Positions 18,334 to 28,217 are shown, counted from the stretch's first letter. The stretch is DNA of 64,000 bases from Paradesertivirga mongoliensis (GCF_024436395.1 NZ_JAFMZO010000003.1:248001-312000); one strand, 5' to 3'. Translations and numbers: made by a program. Notes: generated from the sequence alone by a model not told the origin.

Positions 18334-18341
18334 TAAATTTG
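18334..18341 (+). promoter_or_regulatory. TAnnTTTG -7 box before nuoA
   Basis: TAAATTTG ends 5 nt before the nuoA ATG, predicting a leaderless mRNA. No -33 TTTG at the right spacing. Confidence 0.45.
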
Positions 18342-18346
18342 CCCTC

Positions 18347-18940
18347 ATGGAGCAGGTCTCTCAGCTTACAGAATTCGGCAAAATTTTCCTTTTCCTAATT
18401 ATAGGCATACTATTAGTGTCTGCTACTCTATTTCTTTCCAGATCATTGTCAATACGCCGCCCTACCCCTTTAAAACTTTCATCATATGAGTGCGGAGAAG
18501 AGCCTAGCGGAAATTCATGGCTGCAGTTCAATTCCAGATTTTATGTAATCGCCCTGGTATTTTTATTATTTGATGTCGAGCTGATTTTTATTTTCCCCTG
18601 GACCACTGTTTTTGGCCAAAAAATATTAATTAACGCCGACCCGATGTGGGGATGGCTTACCCTGATCGAGATGTTCGTTTTTGTCGGCATTCTCCTCATC
18701 GGTTTGGTTTATGTTTGGCGAAAAGGCGATCTGGACTGGATACGCCCGGAGCAAAAACTTCCCGTAGCAGAAAGCAATATACCTTTATCAGTATATGATA
18801 AAATCAACGCCGAAGTTTATACTGTAAAGCCTTTCTTTGCAGAACGACCACAGGTTCAAGTTGAATCAATAGCACCTGCAAATTCTCCGGTTTCCAAACC
18901 AGCGTTTAAACCAACATTCAGAAAACCTCCGCAAGCATGA
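18347..18940 (+). CDS. nuoA: NADH-quinone oxidoreductase subunit A
   Basis: The 197-residue protein has the three NuoA helices (about residues 11-31, 65-87 and 100-122), the conserved loop [22 protein letters not shown] and the acidic DVELIF in helix 2. NuoA is a small membrane subunit near the quinone site of respiratory complex I. About 70 residues follow the last helix, a Pro/Lys-rich tail not found in short NuoA proteins. It overlaps nuoB by 4 nt. No nuoC or later genes follow in the window. Confidence 0.95.
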   Translation: MEQVSQLTEFGKIFLFLIIGILLVSATLFLSRSLSIRRPTPLKLSSYECGEEPSGNSWLQFNSRFYVIALVFLLFDVELIFIFPWTTVFGQKILINADPMWGWLTLIEMFVFVGILLIGLVYVWRKGDLDWIRPEQKLPVAESNIPLSVYDKINAEVYTVKPFFAERPQVQVESIAPANSPVSKPAFKPTFRKPPQA

Positions 18941-19422
18941 GTTTAGAAAAGATGTCGCAAGATGGTGGAGTTATCATCACAAAAGTAGACGACCTGTTAA
19001 ATTGGGCCCGTTTATCATCAATTTGGCCGGTTAGTTTTGGTATTGCCTGCTGTGCAATCGAAATGATGGGTTCGTATGCCTCTACATATGATTTTGACCG
19101 GCTGGGAGTTTTTCCAAGGCCTTCGCCACGCCAGTCGGATGTAATCATCATTGCAGGCACCGTTACCTTTAAAATGGCCGAACGCATCAGACGACTGTAT
19201 GAGCAGATGCCCGAACCGAAATATGTTATATCCATGGGCTCGTGCTCAAACTGTGGCGGTCCCTACTGGCAACACGGGTATCATGTTGTAAAAGGCGTAG
19301 ATCGTATTATTCCTGTTGATGTATACGTTCAGGGTTGTCCGCCGAGGCCAGAATCACTGATCGGCGCAATTTTAGAATTACAGAAGAAAATAAAGGAAGA
19401 GAGCCTCTTATCATCAAAATAG
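18937..19422 (+). CDS. nuoB: NADH-quinone oxidoreductase subunit B
   Basis: The 161-residue subunit carries all four N2-cluster ligands: the tandem C38-C39 ([10 protein letters not shown]), C103 ([10 protein letters not shown]) and C133 (VQGCPPRPE). It passes electrons from the Fe-S chain to quinone. It is coupled to nuoA by a 4-nt overlap. The next gene is purK, so the rest of complex I must be encoded elsewhere. Confidence 0.96.
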   Translation: MSLEKMSQDGGVIITKVDDLLNWARLSSIWPVSFGIACCAIEMMGSYASTYDFDRLGVFPRPSPRQSDVIIIAGTVTFKMAERIRRLYEQMPEPKYVISMGSCSNCGGPYWQHGYHVVKGVDRIIPVDVYVQGCPPRPESLIGAILELQKKIKEESLLSSK

Positions 19423-19482
19423 AAACACATCGAATTCAAACCCGATCTGATTTTAATATTGATTTTTAATATTTGACTTATT

Positions 19483-20628
19483 ATGCCAATGAAATCATTT
19501 TATGGAGATTTACGTGTAGGGATCCTCGGAGGAGGACAGCTCGGGCGTATGCTCATCCAGGAAGCGATAAGCTATAACACGAACATCAGGGTACTTGATC
19601 CTGACCCCGACGCTCCCAGTAAAAATCTTTGTGATAAGTTTGTTGCGGGCTCGCTTACCGACTTCGACACCGTATATAATTTCGGTAAGCAAACAGACCT
19701 GCTTACCATCGAAATAGAAAAAGTGAATGTTGATGCCCTTCAACAGTTAGAAGATGAAGGTGTATTGGTTTATCCCCAACCCCGCATTATCCGTCTGATT
19801 CAGGACAAAGGTTTACAAAAGGAATTTTTCAAACAAAACGACATCCCCACCTCTCCCTTTCAGCTTATTGCCTCTAAAGAAGCGCTAAAGTCGGCTGCCA
19901 TCCCTTTCCCCTTTATCCAGAAGCTAAGAAAAGATGGCTACGATGGACGCGGGGTATACAAAGTAAAGTCAAAAGCAGATCTGGAAACAGCCTTTGATGC
20001 ACCCAGTATTGTAGAGGAATGGGTAGACTTTGAAAAGGAAATTGCAGTAATCGTAGCCAGAAATGAAAAGGGAGATATCAAGACCTTTCCTTGCGTGGAA
20101 ATGGAATTTAATGCCGAGGCTAACTTAGTTGAATTTTTAATCTCTCCTTCCACCTTACCGGTCGAAGTGCTAAAACAAGCCGATCAACTGGCGATACAAA
20201 TAGCTGAAGCGCTAAAGATTATTGGAGTGCTTGCAGTTGAAATGTTCCTCACCAAAGACGGTCACCTGCTGGTGAACGAACTGGCTCCCCGCCCGCATAA
20301 CAGCGGACATCATAGCATTGAGGGAAATCTTACTTCGCAATTTGAACAGCATTTGAGGGCTATATTTAATTTACCACTGGGCGACACCACCGCTATCGGA
20401 CATGCGGTGATGATAAACCTTTTGGGAGAAAAAGGATATGAAGGACTTGCAGAATACGAAGGTATTGAAGAACTTTTAAAACAACCGAGAACATATGTTC
20501 ATTTATACGGTAAAAAATTCACTAAGCCTTTCCGTAAAATGGGCCACGTTACCATTGTTGACGACAATAGAGAGGAAGCGATAGCCAAAGCACGCTGGGC
20601 ACAAAAAACAATTAGAGTAAAAGTATAG
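19483..20628 (+). CDS. purK: 5-(carboxyamino)imidazole ribonucleotide synthase
   Basis: An ATP-grasp enzyme of 381 residues: N-terminal VGILGGGQLGRMLIQEA, central FPFIQKLRKDGYDGRGV, and the catalytic region LVNELAPRPHNSGHHSIE. It carboxylates AIR with ATP and bicarbonate to give N5-CAIR, the substrate of PurE encoded 46 nt downstream. The first ATG (19483) and the ATG at 19489 are both possible. It lies 60 nt after nuoB and may share its transcript. Confidence 0.96.
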   Translation: MPMKSFYGDLRVGILGGGQLGRMLIQEAISYNTNIRVLDPDPDAPSKNLCDKFVAGSLTDFDTVYNFGKQTDLLTIEIEKVNVDALQQLEDEGVLVYPQPRIIRLIQDKGLQKEFFKQNDIPTSPFQLIASKEALKSAAIPFPFIQKLRKDGYDGRGVYKVKSKADLETAFDAPSIVEEWVDFEKEIAVIVARNEKGDIKTFPCVEMEFNAEANLVEFLISPSTLPVEVLKQADQLAIQIAEALKIIGVLAVEMFLTKDGHLLVNELAPRPHNSGHHSIEGNLTSQFEQHLRAIFNLPLGDTTAIGHAVMINLLGEKGYEGLAEYEGIEELLKQPRTYVHLYGKKFTKPFRKMGHVTIVDDNREEAIAKARWAQKTIRVKV

Positions 20629-20674
20629 ATAAGCCGTAAATGGTTCTTACTTTCGAATTTAACCTTTTAATTAT

Positions 20675-21160
20675 ATGATAAAAGTAGGCATAATAATGGG
20701 CAGCAAGTCGGATTTACCTGTAATGCAGGACGCTGCCGACATTCTGAAAGAATTAGGCGTTGAATATGAACTAACTGTTGTATCGGCTCACCGCACGCCC
20801 GAAAGAATGTTTAATTATGCTAAAACGGCTGCAGACCGAGGATTAAAAATTATAATCGCCGGCGCAGGCGGCGCGGCGCATTTGCCTGGCATGGTAGCAT
20901 CCATTACACATCTTCCCGTTATCGGCGTGCCGGTAAAATCTTCCAATTCTATTGATGGATGGGATTCTATCTTATCCATTTTGCAAATGCCCAATGGAAT
21001 TCCGGTGGCAACCGTTGCGTTAAACGCCGCAAAAAATGCAGGCATACTTGCAGCGCAAATTCTTGGAACGAGCGACGAAGGTTTAAGCCAACGTTTAAAA
21101 GCTTACAAGCAGGATCTCAAAGAAAAGGTGGAAGCCAGCGCAAAAGAATTAGAAGGATAG
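20675..21160 (+). CDS. purE: N5-carboxyaminoimidazole ribonucleotide mutase
   Basis: The 161-residue class I PurE shows [26 protein letters not shown] with the catalytic His, and [15 protein letters not shown]. It converts N5-CAIR to CAIR, directly after the PurK step. Length and motifs are typical of the bacterial mutase, not the animal carboxylase. Confidence 0.96.
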   Translation: MIKVGIIMGSKSDLPVMQDAADILKELGVEYELTVVSAHRTPERMFNYAKTAADRGLKIIIAGAGGAAHLPGMVASITHLPVIGVPVKSSNSIDGWDSILSILQMPNGIPVATVALNAAKNAGILAAQILGTSDEGLSQRLKAYKQDLKEKVEASAKELEG

Positions 21161-21326
21161 CGTTCTGATATCCAGATCCTTGGATAGAATAAATATTTAA
21201 ACCAATAAAGATTATATCACTTTAAAGGCTTTAAACGTTAATTTTGGTGGATTTTCCACATCTGTTAATTACTCATGTGGGCTAACCACTTGTATATCTG
21301 TTAATTTAGCACATACACTTTAAATT

Positions 21327-24300
21327 ATGCTCAAAAAAACTGTCCAGACAACACTCATATGCCTCTTTATATCCGTTGTTACGCTGGCTCAACAAACAGA
21401 ATGGTTTACGCTAAATCAGGCATATAAATCAGGGGTAGAGTTATTCGACAAAGGAAAATACGCAGCAGCCAGCGAGCAGTTCAGCAAGGTAGAGCAGGTC
21501 AACACCGCTCCTTCAAACCAGCCGGCAGATCACCGACAGGTGTCTCTGTTAAGGGAAAACGCACAGTTCTATCAGGCTGTATGCGCAGTAAAGCTTGAAA
21601 ATCAAAATGCTGAAAGCCTGTTTTTAAAATTTATCCGCGAGTACCCTGCCAGTGCCAATACCAAATCGGCCTACTTTTATATGGGTACATCGTATTTCGA
21701 AAGAAAGAATTATGAAAAAGCAATAGAGTGGTTTAAACAGATCGATGCGAACAGCTTAACCTCCAAGGAAAGCGCAGAATACCGGTTCAAACTCGCCTAT
21801 TCTTATTTTACTACAAAAAACTACAGTGAAGCTGAACCCCTGTTTGCAAAACTAAAAGATCAAAAATCCGAATATTCAGAGTCGTCAATTTACTATTACG
21901 CCTATCTCAATTATCTGGATGCGGATTACAAAACTGCTTTGGCCGAATTTGAACGCTTAAAAGATTCAAAAACCTATCAGGCCAGCTATCCTTATTATAT
22001 TTCCGCCCTGTATTTTCTGGACAAGCGATATGATGATGTAATACGCTATACTATCCCTGCCATTGAAACCATTGATGCCAAATACAAGGCTGATATGTAC
22101 AGAATTGTAGGTGCTACATACTTTGCCAAGGCAGATTACAAAACTTCGGCTTCTTATTATCAAAAATTCCAGGACCTGGATAAAGGCAAGACACAAAACA
22201 ACCAGGATACTTATCAGATCGGATATCTGCATTTAAAGTTAGGCGATCCTAAAAGAGCGATTGCAGAACTCGAAAAACTGGAGTCGCCCGACGTATTTTA
22301 CCAACACGGCATGATTGTGCTCGGCGATGCCTTAATTAAAACAGGCAACAAACAAAGTGCTCGGAATGCATTTTTCAGGGCATCTAAAATGGATTTTGAT
22401 CCGGCACTAAAAGAAGAGGGCCTTCTAAATTACGCCAAGCTTTCTTATGAGCTCGAGTTTCACTCTGTTGCTTTGGATGCTGTTCAGGAATACCTTAAAA
22501 CCTATCCCCGCTCAAGCAGGATTAACGAAGCAAAGACTTTATTGGGGAAAGTTCTGCTGTCGACCAAGAACTATAAGGATGCCGTAAACATTCTGGAAAC
22601 CATTCCAAATAAAACAGATGACACGCGAGAAGTTTATCAGAGAGTGACATATTACCGTGGATTGGAGTTCTACAATGAAAGAGCATTTGAAAATAGTATT
22701 TCGATGTTTATGCGTTCTGTGAACAATCCACTCGACAGTGAAATTGAAGCTCTTGCTACGTATTGGCTCGCTGAAGCGATGTTCGAGGTAAGGAAATACG
22801 GTGAATCTGTGGATACTTTTGAAAAATTCCTGGGGCTTCCTGCTGCCCGCCGTACAGACGTGTTTAATTACGCTAATTATGCACTGGGATATTCTGCCTT
22901 TCAAAACGATAACTATTCTAAATCTGCAAATTATTTCCAGAAGTTTTTAAATGGAGACGAGAAAGACAGAAATACTATAAACGACGCCACATTGCGTCTT
23001 GCCGACTCTTATTTTGTTATTAAGAACTACCCCCAGGCGATGAATCAATATAATAAGATCATCGCATGGAATGCTCAGGGTGAGGATTACGCATTGTTTC
23101 AGCGGGGAATGATCCAGGGACTTCAGAGTCAGAACGATGCTAAAATAAGTACACACCAGTCTCTCTTAAGTCAGTTTCCAAAATCTAACTATGCAGATGA
23201 TGCCACGTTTGAAATTGGCTATACCTATTTCGTAAAAAACGATTATGAAAACGCAACTTCGGGTTTAAATAATCTGATTTCAAAATATCCGAGAAGCAGT
23301 TATGTGCCAAGAGCTTTGGTCACCATCGGTTTGATTCATTATAACCAGGATAAAGATCCCGAAGCGCTCGAAGCATTCCAGCGTGTTGTGAAAGAATATC
23401 CTACAACAGACGAGGCCAAACTCGCCCTTGAATCGATCAAAAATATTTATCTCGATAAATCGGATGCAGATGGTTTTCTGGCTTACGCAAATACCACCAG
23501 CATTGGTAACTTAAGCACAGCCGAACAAGACAATATTACTTTCCAGGCAGTTAACAATCGCTTTCTGAAAGGCGATTACCAGGGTGCGTTTGAAGCGGTT
23601 AATGCTTATTTCGATAAATTCCCGAGACCTATTCATGAAAAACATGCGAGGTTTATCAGAGCCGAAAGTCTGGTTAAGATAAAACGTCCGGATGAAGCAA
23701 TACCTGATTATAACTTTATTTTAAACGACTGGACCAGCGAATACACGGAGCGCTCTCTGATCAGCATTTCAAAATTATACCTGAACCAGAAAAAATATAA
23801 CGAAGCCGTTGTATATCTGAAAAAACTGGAGCTTACCTCAGAATACAAGTCTAATTACGGCTTTGCTGTAAATAACCTGATGGAAGCTTACAGCCAGATG
23901 GGAATGCCTGATGATGTTCTTAAATATGTAACTATCGTAAGAGCCTTCGATAAGGCTTCGGCTGAAGATAAACTAAGAGCAGGCTTGTATGCGGGTAAGG
24001 CATATATGACGAAAGGTGATACCACTGCGGCTGTTAAAGAACTTACCGATATATCGACTAAGACGACAACAGCGGTTGGAGCAGAAGCACGTTATACTCT
24101 AGCTCTTGTGCAACACTTAAAAGGCAATTACAAAGCAGCCGAAACCGCCGCCTTTAAGCTTATCAACGAAATGCCTTCGCATGACTATTGGGTTGCCAAA
24201 AGCTATTTATTGCTGGCAGATAATTATATAGCTACAAAACAGGATTTTCAGGCAAAGAGCACCCTACAGAGTATTATAGACCACTACCAGGAGGATGATG

Positions 24301-24353
24301 ACATTTTGCCAACGGCCAAAGCAAAGCTGGAAACCTTAAACAAAAAGAAATAA
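21327..24353 (+). CDS. Large secreted tetratricopeptide-repeat protein
   Basis: A 1008-residue protein with a signal peptide ending near VTLAQQ and then about 20 or more TPR-like helix pairs over the full length (for example FYMGTSYFERKNYEKAIEWF and EIGYTYFVKNDYENATSGL). It has no catalytic motif and should be a periplasmic scaffold. It leads an operon with a barrel protein (1-nt spacing), an HU/SPOR protein, ExbB, ExbD, a TonB-like protein and FolC. In Tol-Pal systems a TPR protein (CpoB) is encoded beside TolQRA; this much longer protein could play a similar part, which is inference. Confidence 0.85.
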   Translation: MLKKTVQTTLICLFISVVTLAQQTEWFTLNQAYKSGVELFDKGKYAAASEQFSKVEQVNTAPSNQPADHRQVSLLRENAQFYQAVCAVKLENQNAESLFLKFIREYPASANTKSAYFYMGTSYFERKNYEKAIEWFKQIDANSLTSKESAEYRFKLAYSYFTTKNYSEAEPLFAKLKDQKSEYSESSIYYYAYLNYLDADYKTALAEFERLKDSKTYQASYPYYISALYFLDKRYDDVIRYTIPAIETIDAKYKADMYRIVGATYFAKADYKTSASYYQKFQDLDKGKTQNNQDTYQIGYLHLKLGDPKRAIAELEKLESPDVFYQHGMIVLGDALIKTGNKQSARNAFFRASKMDFDPALKEEGLLNYAKLSYELEFHSVALDAVQEYLKTYPRSSRINEAKTLLGKVLLSTKNYKDAVNILETIPNKTDDTREVYQRVTYYRGLEFYNERAFENSISMFMRSVNNPLDSEIEALATYWLAEAMFEVRKYGESVDTFEKFLGLPAARRTDVFNYANYALGYSAFQNDNYSKSANYFQKFLNGDEKDRNTINDATLRLADSYFVIKNYPQAMNQYNKIIAWNAQGEDYALFQRGMIQGLQSQNDAKISTHQSLLSQFPKSNYADDATFEIGYTYFVKNDYENATSGLNNLISKYPRSSYVPRALVTIGLIHYNQDKDPEALEAFQRVVKEYPTTDEAKLALESIKNIYLDKSDADGFLAYANTTSIGNLSTAEQDNITFQAVNNRFLKGDYQGAFEAVNAYFDKFPRPIHEKHARFIRAESLVKIKRPDEAIPDYNFILNDWTSEYTERSLISISKLYLNQKKYNEAVVYLKKLELTSEYKSNYGFAVNNLMEAYSQMGMPDDVLKYVTIVRAFDKASAEDKLRAGLYAGKAYMTKGDTTAAVKELTDISTKTTTAVGAEARYTLALVQHLKGNYKAAETAAFKLINEMPSHDYWVAKSYLLLADNYIATKQDFQAKSTLQSIIDHYQEDDDILPTAKAKLETLNKKK

Positions 24354-24354
24354 T

Positions 24355-26031
24355 ATGAAATCGACATACTTCCGGTATACATTCTTTTTTTTAATGTCAG
24401 GTTCGCTTGCCGGATTTGCACAAACACCGTCTGCCCAGGGCAGGCCGATTCAAAAAGACACTATAACTGAAGAGATAGAAGTGGTACGGCCTTATAGACC
24501 CGTGCTGGCTGACGCTTCCAAAATCAGGCGCAGTCCGAACTTAAATAACAATAAGCCCTTCAGACCCAATCTTAATTATAGTATTACAGATAAGAGACTT
24601 GAACTGAACAGTGATCTGCGCCAGTTGCAGGCCGAAGAACTTATTCAGCCGCCGCCCTCCCTCCTCGAAAACAACTACGCAAAACTTGGTGCGGGTAATC
24701 TGGGCACAGTTCTCGGTGAGGTATATATCAATACCGGGGCAGATCCGGCGCTTCAGGCAGGTGGGTATCTGAAACATATCAACCAAAGCGGTGACTTTAA
24801 CAAACAACAATATTCACGTCAGGAACTCGGAATCTTTGGAAAAAGCATTCGCGATAAAATCACCTTAAATGGAGAACTTGGATATGACAGGTTTTCAACC
24901 TTCTTTTATGGCATTCAGCCAGACAACAGTTCAGCAAATCCCGATCCTGGAACTCAGCGCTTTGGAACCCTAAGCTTAAAAGGGGAACTGCTCAAAAACT
25001 TTGAAGAGTCTTCTGAATCTGATTACGGAGCAAAACTCGATGCTTATTTCCTTGGAAACAAGTATGATGCGAAAGAAAACTCTTTTACCCTTAGTGGCTT
25101 TTTCAATAAAGTTTGGCGAGATTTCAATGTTGGCGCCAATAGTTCCATCGATTTTACCGGAACTAAAGATGCGGGATATGACCTCAGCAATAACCTGATC
25201 CGTATTAATCCTTATCTTAAACTACAGGGCAAAAACTATAAACTTTCGCTTGGAATCAACCTCGTTAAAGAATTTGGCACCAGTTCAAGAACTAATTTAT
25301 TCCCAACTGTAATAGGTGAACTGCCAATTGTGCCGGGATATGCAACAATTTTCGGGGGTTATACCGGCGATGTGCTAAAATCAACATTAAGAAGCTTTGC
25401 AGCGACAAATCCATACCTGGCTCCAAACGTACAAATCCTCAATGCCGTTGAAAAATCAAACGTATATGGCGGGATTAAAGGCAATGCAGGCGCTGGCTTC
25501 GGGTTTAAAGCTATGGTATTCTACAAATCGGTAGAGGATATGCCCCTATTCACACATAACGCCGAGGCTTTCCAGAAATTCGATGTTATTTACGATGAAG
25601 GTACCAGCAAGAACTTCGGATTTGAAGGCGAATTAAGTGTAAGAGCATCCGAAACGCTCTTTCTTACCGGCCGGCTTTTAATGAATGAGTATAAAATGGC
25701 CAGCCAGCAGGAAGCCTGGTATAAACCTAACTTCCGCTTGTTTTCGAACGCACGCTTATCGTTAAACAAGAAATTTATATTGGATGCCGAACTCGTTTTA
25801 AACGGCGACTCAAACGGACTAACCTACGTGCAAGGTACCGATCCGCTTGAACAGGAAGTAATTACAGTAAAAAGTTACGTTGACTTAAGCGCAGGAGCCG
25901 AGTATCAATTCAAACAAAAATTCGGTGCCTTTTTACGCGTTAACAACCTTTTCGGAAACGAATATCAGCGTTATTTGTATTACCCTAACCTCGGACTAAA
26001 TATTTTGGGAGGCCTGAACTATTCGTTTTGA
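24355..26031 (+). CDS. TonB-dependent-receptor-like outer-membrane beta-barrel without plug
   Basis: The 558-residue protein has a signal peptide (cleavage near AGFAQ), a short periplasmic stretch (EEIEVVRPYRPVLADA) and then a beta-barrel with alternating aromatic strands, ending NILGGLNYSF. The last strand ends in Phe as for BAM substrates, and GAFLRVNNLFGNEY resembles the last strands of TonB receptors. There is no plug domain, so it may anchor or signal instead of taking up ligand. It follows the TPR gene by one base and precedes the HU/SPOR gene by 40 nt. Confidence 0.8.
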   Translation: MKSTYFRYTFFFLMSGSLAGFAQTPSAQGRPIQKDTITEEIEVVRPYRPVLADASKIRRSPNLNNNKPFRPNLNYSITDKRLELNSDLRQLQAEELIQPPPSLLENNYAKLGAGNLGTVLGEVYINTGADPALQAGGYLKHINQSGDFNKQQYSRQELGIFGKSIRDKITLNGELGYDRFSTFFYGIQPDNSSANPDPGTQRFGTLSLKGELLKNFEESSESDYGAKLDAYFLGNKYDAKENSFTLSGFFNKVWRDFNVGANSSIDFTGTKDAGYDLSNNLIRINPYLKLQGKNYKLSLGINLVKEFGTSSRTNLFPTVIGELPIVPGYATIFGGYTGDVLKSTLRSFAATNPYLAPNVQILNAVEKSNVYGGIKGNAGAGFGFKAMVFYKSVEDMPLFTHNAEAFQKFDVIYDEGTSKNFGFEGELSVRASETLFLTGRLLMNEYKMASQQEAWYKPNFRLFSNARLSLNKKFILDAELVLNGDSNGLTYVQGTDPLEQEVITVKSYVDLSAGAEYQFKQKFGAFLRVNNLFGNEYQRYLYYPNLGLNILGGLNYSF

Positions 26032-26071
26032 TGCTTTGTGGCGTCAACAATTTAGATTAATTTTACCCTGA

Positions 26072-27106
26072 ATGGATATCGCTCAATATATTTCAGATTT
26101 ACTTAACGAGCATAATGAAGTAAGCCTTCCGGGAATCGGCACCTTTTTTAAACGAAATGTTAATGCGCAATATAACGCCGATGAAGGCTTGTATTATCCC
26201 CCTTCGCGTAAAATTGATTACAAGTCAGAGGAAGGTTCAGATTCAACACTAGTACAGCATATTGTTAACAGCAAGCATATCTCAGAATCTTCTGCGATGT
26301 ATTTTGTTGAGCGTTTTTGCGATAACTTAAGGAAGAATCTGGATAAGGACTCTAAAGTGACTATCAGTCCGCTGGGAACTTTGTTTAAAAAACAATCCGG
26401 ATATGCACTTGAGCAAAGCGAACTGCAGTCGTCATTAGAACATTTCGGTTTAAAACCTGTAAAAGAATTTCAATTTTCGGGCGAACACTCAATTGGTACT
26501 GCCGCTTCAACGGCCACTGATTTATCTGAACCCGAAGCAGAGAGCGCACCCTCCGGTTCTAAAGGTGTTTTTATAATATTGGGAATACTATTAGTCCTTG
26601 GTATCTTAACGGGTTTGGCCTATTACTTTTACCCGCAGTACTTTAAAAATTTAAGTCTTCCGGGAAGTAAAGCCCCGAGCAAAAAAACCGCTCCGCTGCC
26701 TTTGCCTCAAACAGATTCTTTGGAAGAATCTGAAGCTCTGGCCGATACTATATTGAAGAATCTGGAGAGAGAAGGCCTGCATGGAGCGGAAGTTGAGAAA
26801 GCTCCGGACACGCTGAACATTAGCACGACCGCAAGCGCAGCAGACACCTTGAAAACGCCTGCTCTGCCGTCTAAAACCTATGAGGTAATTGTAGCCTCCT
26901 TCGGTTTAAAGAAAGAAGCAGAAAACTCAATCAAAAATCTGCGCAAAGCGGGTATCGACGCTAAAGTGGTTGTTGACACAAAAAAACCAAAATATAAAGT
27001 AAGTATTGGCGGTTTTCCAACAATGCAGGCTGCTAATAAAGAAAAACTCCGTATTCAAAAAGGCGTAAATAAAGATGCCTGGATTTTAACTGTAACGAAT
27101 AAATAA
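26072..27106 (+). CDS. HU-CCDC81/SPOR domain membrane protein
   Basis: The 344-residue protein has two parts facing opposite sides of the inner membrane. Residues 1-about 125 form the CCDC81-like HU domains (VSLPGIGTFFKR and VTISPLGTLFKK), which are expected in the cytoplasm. A single membrane helix follows (about 168-190, IILGILLVLGILTGLAYYF). A Pro/Ser/Glu linker then leads to a C-terminal SPOR domain (about 268-343), which binds denuded peptidoglycan. It links nucleoid-type HU folds to the cell wall, and sits just before exbB/exbD, so it may be part of the envelope machine. Confidence 0.88.
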   Translation: MDIAQYISDLLNEHNEVSLPGIGTFFKRNVNAQYNADEGLYYPPSRKIDYKSEEGSDSTLVQHIVNSKHISESSAMYFVERFCDNLRKNLDKDSKVTISPLGTLFKKQSGYALEQSELQSSLEHFGLKPVKEFQFSGEHSIGTAASTATDLSEPEAESAPSGSKGVFIILGILLVLGILTGLAYYFYPQYFKNLSLPGSKAPSKKTAPLPLPQTDSLEESEALADTILKNLEREGLHGAEVEKAPDTLNISTTASAADTLKTPALPSKTYEVIVASFGLKKEAENSIKNLRKAGIDAKVVVDTKKPKYKVSIGGFPTMQAANKEKLRIQKGVNKDAWILTVTNK

Positions 27107-27119
27107 ATTAAACGCACAC

Positions 27120-27824
27120 ATGTTTTTATTACAATCTGATTCAATAAATAATATTATCCCCGATACCGTTGCAACTGCCGTAACGCAAACAGCCAAGGCG
27201 GCAGAAGAGCTCCGTTTTATTGATCTCCTGGTAAAAGGTGGCTGGGTGATGATCCCGCTGGGAATTCTTTTTTTTCTTGGTCTGATCATTTTCATCGAGC
27301 GCTACATTACCATCAGAAAAGCCTCCAGGGATGAGTCGAACTTAATGGTTCAGGTTAAACAAAATATTTTGTCGGGCAAAGTGGATGCAGCCATTGCTTT
27401 ATGCCGTAACAGTAATACACCATTAGGCCGTATGCTTCAAAAAGGAGTTACACGTATTGGCCGCCCGATAAAAGACATTGAAGGAGCCATCGAAAACATT
27501 GGCAAACTTGAAGTTTCCAAATTGGAAAAGAACATTAGTATCCTTGGAATTATCGCCGGTATTGCTCCCATGTTTGGTTTCGTTGGAACGATTTCCGGTG
27601 TAATCCGCATCTTCTATAATATTTCACTTTCCGACAATATCAGCATGGGTATTATTGCCGGCGGTTTATACGAAAAGATGATCACTTCTGCAGCTGGTTT
27701 GGCCATTGGTATAGTTGCCTATATTGGCTACCATATTCTAAATATAATGGTAGACCGGGTGATTTTGAGAATGGAGACGGATGCCGTTGAGTTTATTGAT
27801 CTGCTAGAAGAACCGGGACGATGA
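27120..27824 (+). CDS. exbB: MotA/TolQ/ExbB proton-channel protein
   Basis: The 234-residue protein has an N-terminal membrane helix (about 40-60, WVMIPLGILFFLGLIIFIERY) and two C-terminal helices around ISILGIIAGIAPMFGFVGTI and ITSAAGLAIGIVAYIGY, the proton-channel core. It energises a TonB/TolA-type partner with proton motive force. It starts 13 nt after the HU/SPOR gene and overlaps exbD by 4 nt. From sequence alone TolQ and ExbB roles cannot be told apart. Confidence 0.92.
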   Translation: MFLLQSDSINNIIPDTVATAVTQTAKAAEELRFIDLLVKGGWVMIPLGILFFLGLIIFIERYITIRKASRDESNLMVQVKQNILSGKVDAAIALCRNSNTPLGRMLQKGVTRIGRPIKDIEGAIENIGKLEVSKLEKNISILGIIAGIAPMFGFVGTISGVIRIFYNISLSDNISMGIIAGGLYEKMITSAAGLAIGIVAYIGYHILNIMVDRVILRMETDAVEFIDLLEEPGR

Positions 27825-28216
27825 ATTTAAAAGGAAGAAAACGCCCTCATGCAGAAATACATACTTCTGCAATGAATGACATCATGTTCTTTTTGATGTT
27901 ATTCTTTCTCATTGCGTCAACGGTAACGAATCCAAACGTCATTAAATTGATGCTTCCAAAATCGGATTCCGGGCAATCTGTATCCAAAAAAACCGTTACC
28001 TTATCAGTTACCCATGATTTGAAATATGAGCTGAATAAACAGCCGGTAACTCTCGAGGAAATTCCGAACCGCCTCACCGCATTTCAACAACAGGCCCAGG
28101 AATTGACAATCGTTTTATATGTGGATAAGACGGTAGCGATTCAAGACGTGGTTCAAATCATGGACATAGCAAACAAAATGGCTATAAAGCTGGTATTGGC
28201 AACAGAGCAAAAATAG
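27821..28216 (+). CDS. exbD: ExbD/TolR family protein
   Basis: The 131-residue protein has one helix (MNDIMFFLMLFFLIASTVTN) carrying the conserved Asp of the proton path, then a periplasmic domain (VTLSVTHDLKYELN, LYVDKTVAIQDVVQIMDIA). It is the stator partner of the ExbB/TolQ subunit. Overlaps of 4 nt upstream and a 1-nt gap downstream show tight coupling. Confidence 0.92.
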   Translation: MNLKGRKRPHAEIHTSAMNDIMFFLMLFFLIASTVTNPNVIKLMLPKSDSGQSVSKKTVTLSVTHDLKYELNKQPVTLEEIPNRLTAFQQQAQELTIVLYVDKTVAIQDVVQIMDIANKMAIKLVLATEQK

Positions 28217-28217
28217 T

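Larger units (their letters stand above)
17741..18346. other. 606-bp spacer between ubiX and nuoA
   Basis: No convincing ORF lies here. The part next to ubiX (17779-17881) holds the candidate small RNA. The middle, about 17900-18100, is AT-rich with only a 10-bp palindrome TGTTTAAACA at 17901. The stretch 18100-18320 is different in composition (GC-richer) and looks like worn intergenic repeat sequence, ending with a CCCTCCTT...AAGGGGATTAAGGGG element (about 18280-18312) of a kind scattered in Bacteroidota genomes as I recall it. nuoA's promoter box is at the right end. Confidence 0.5.
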
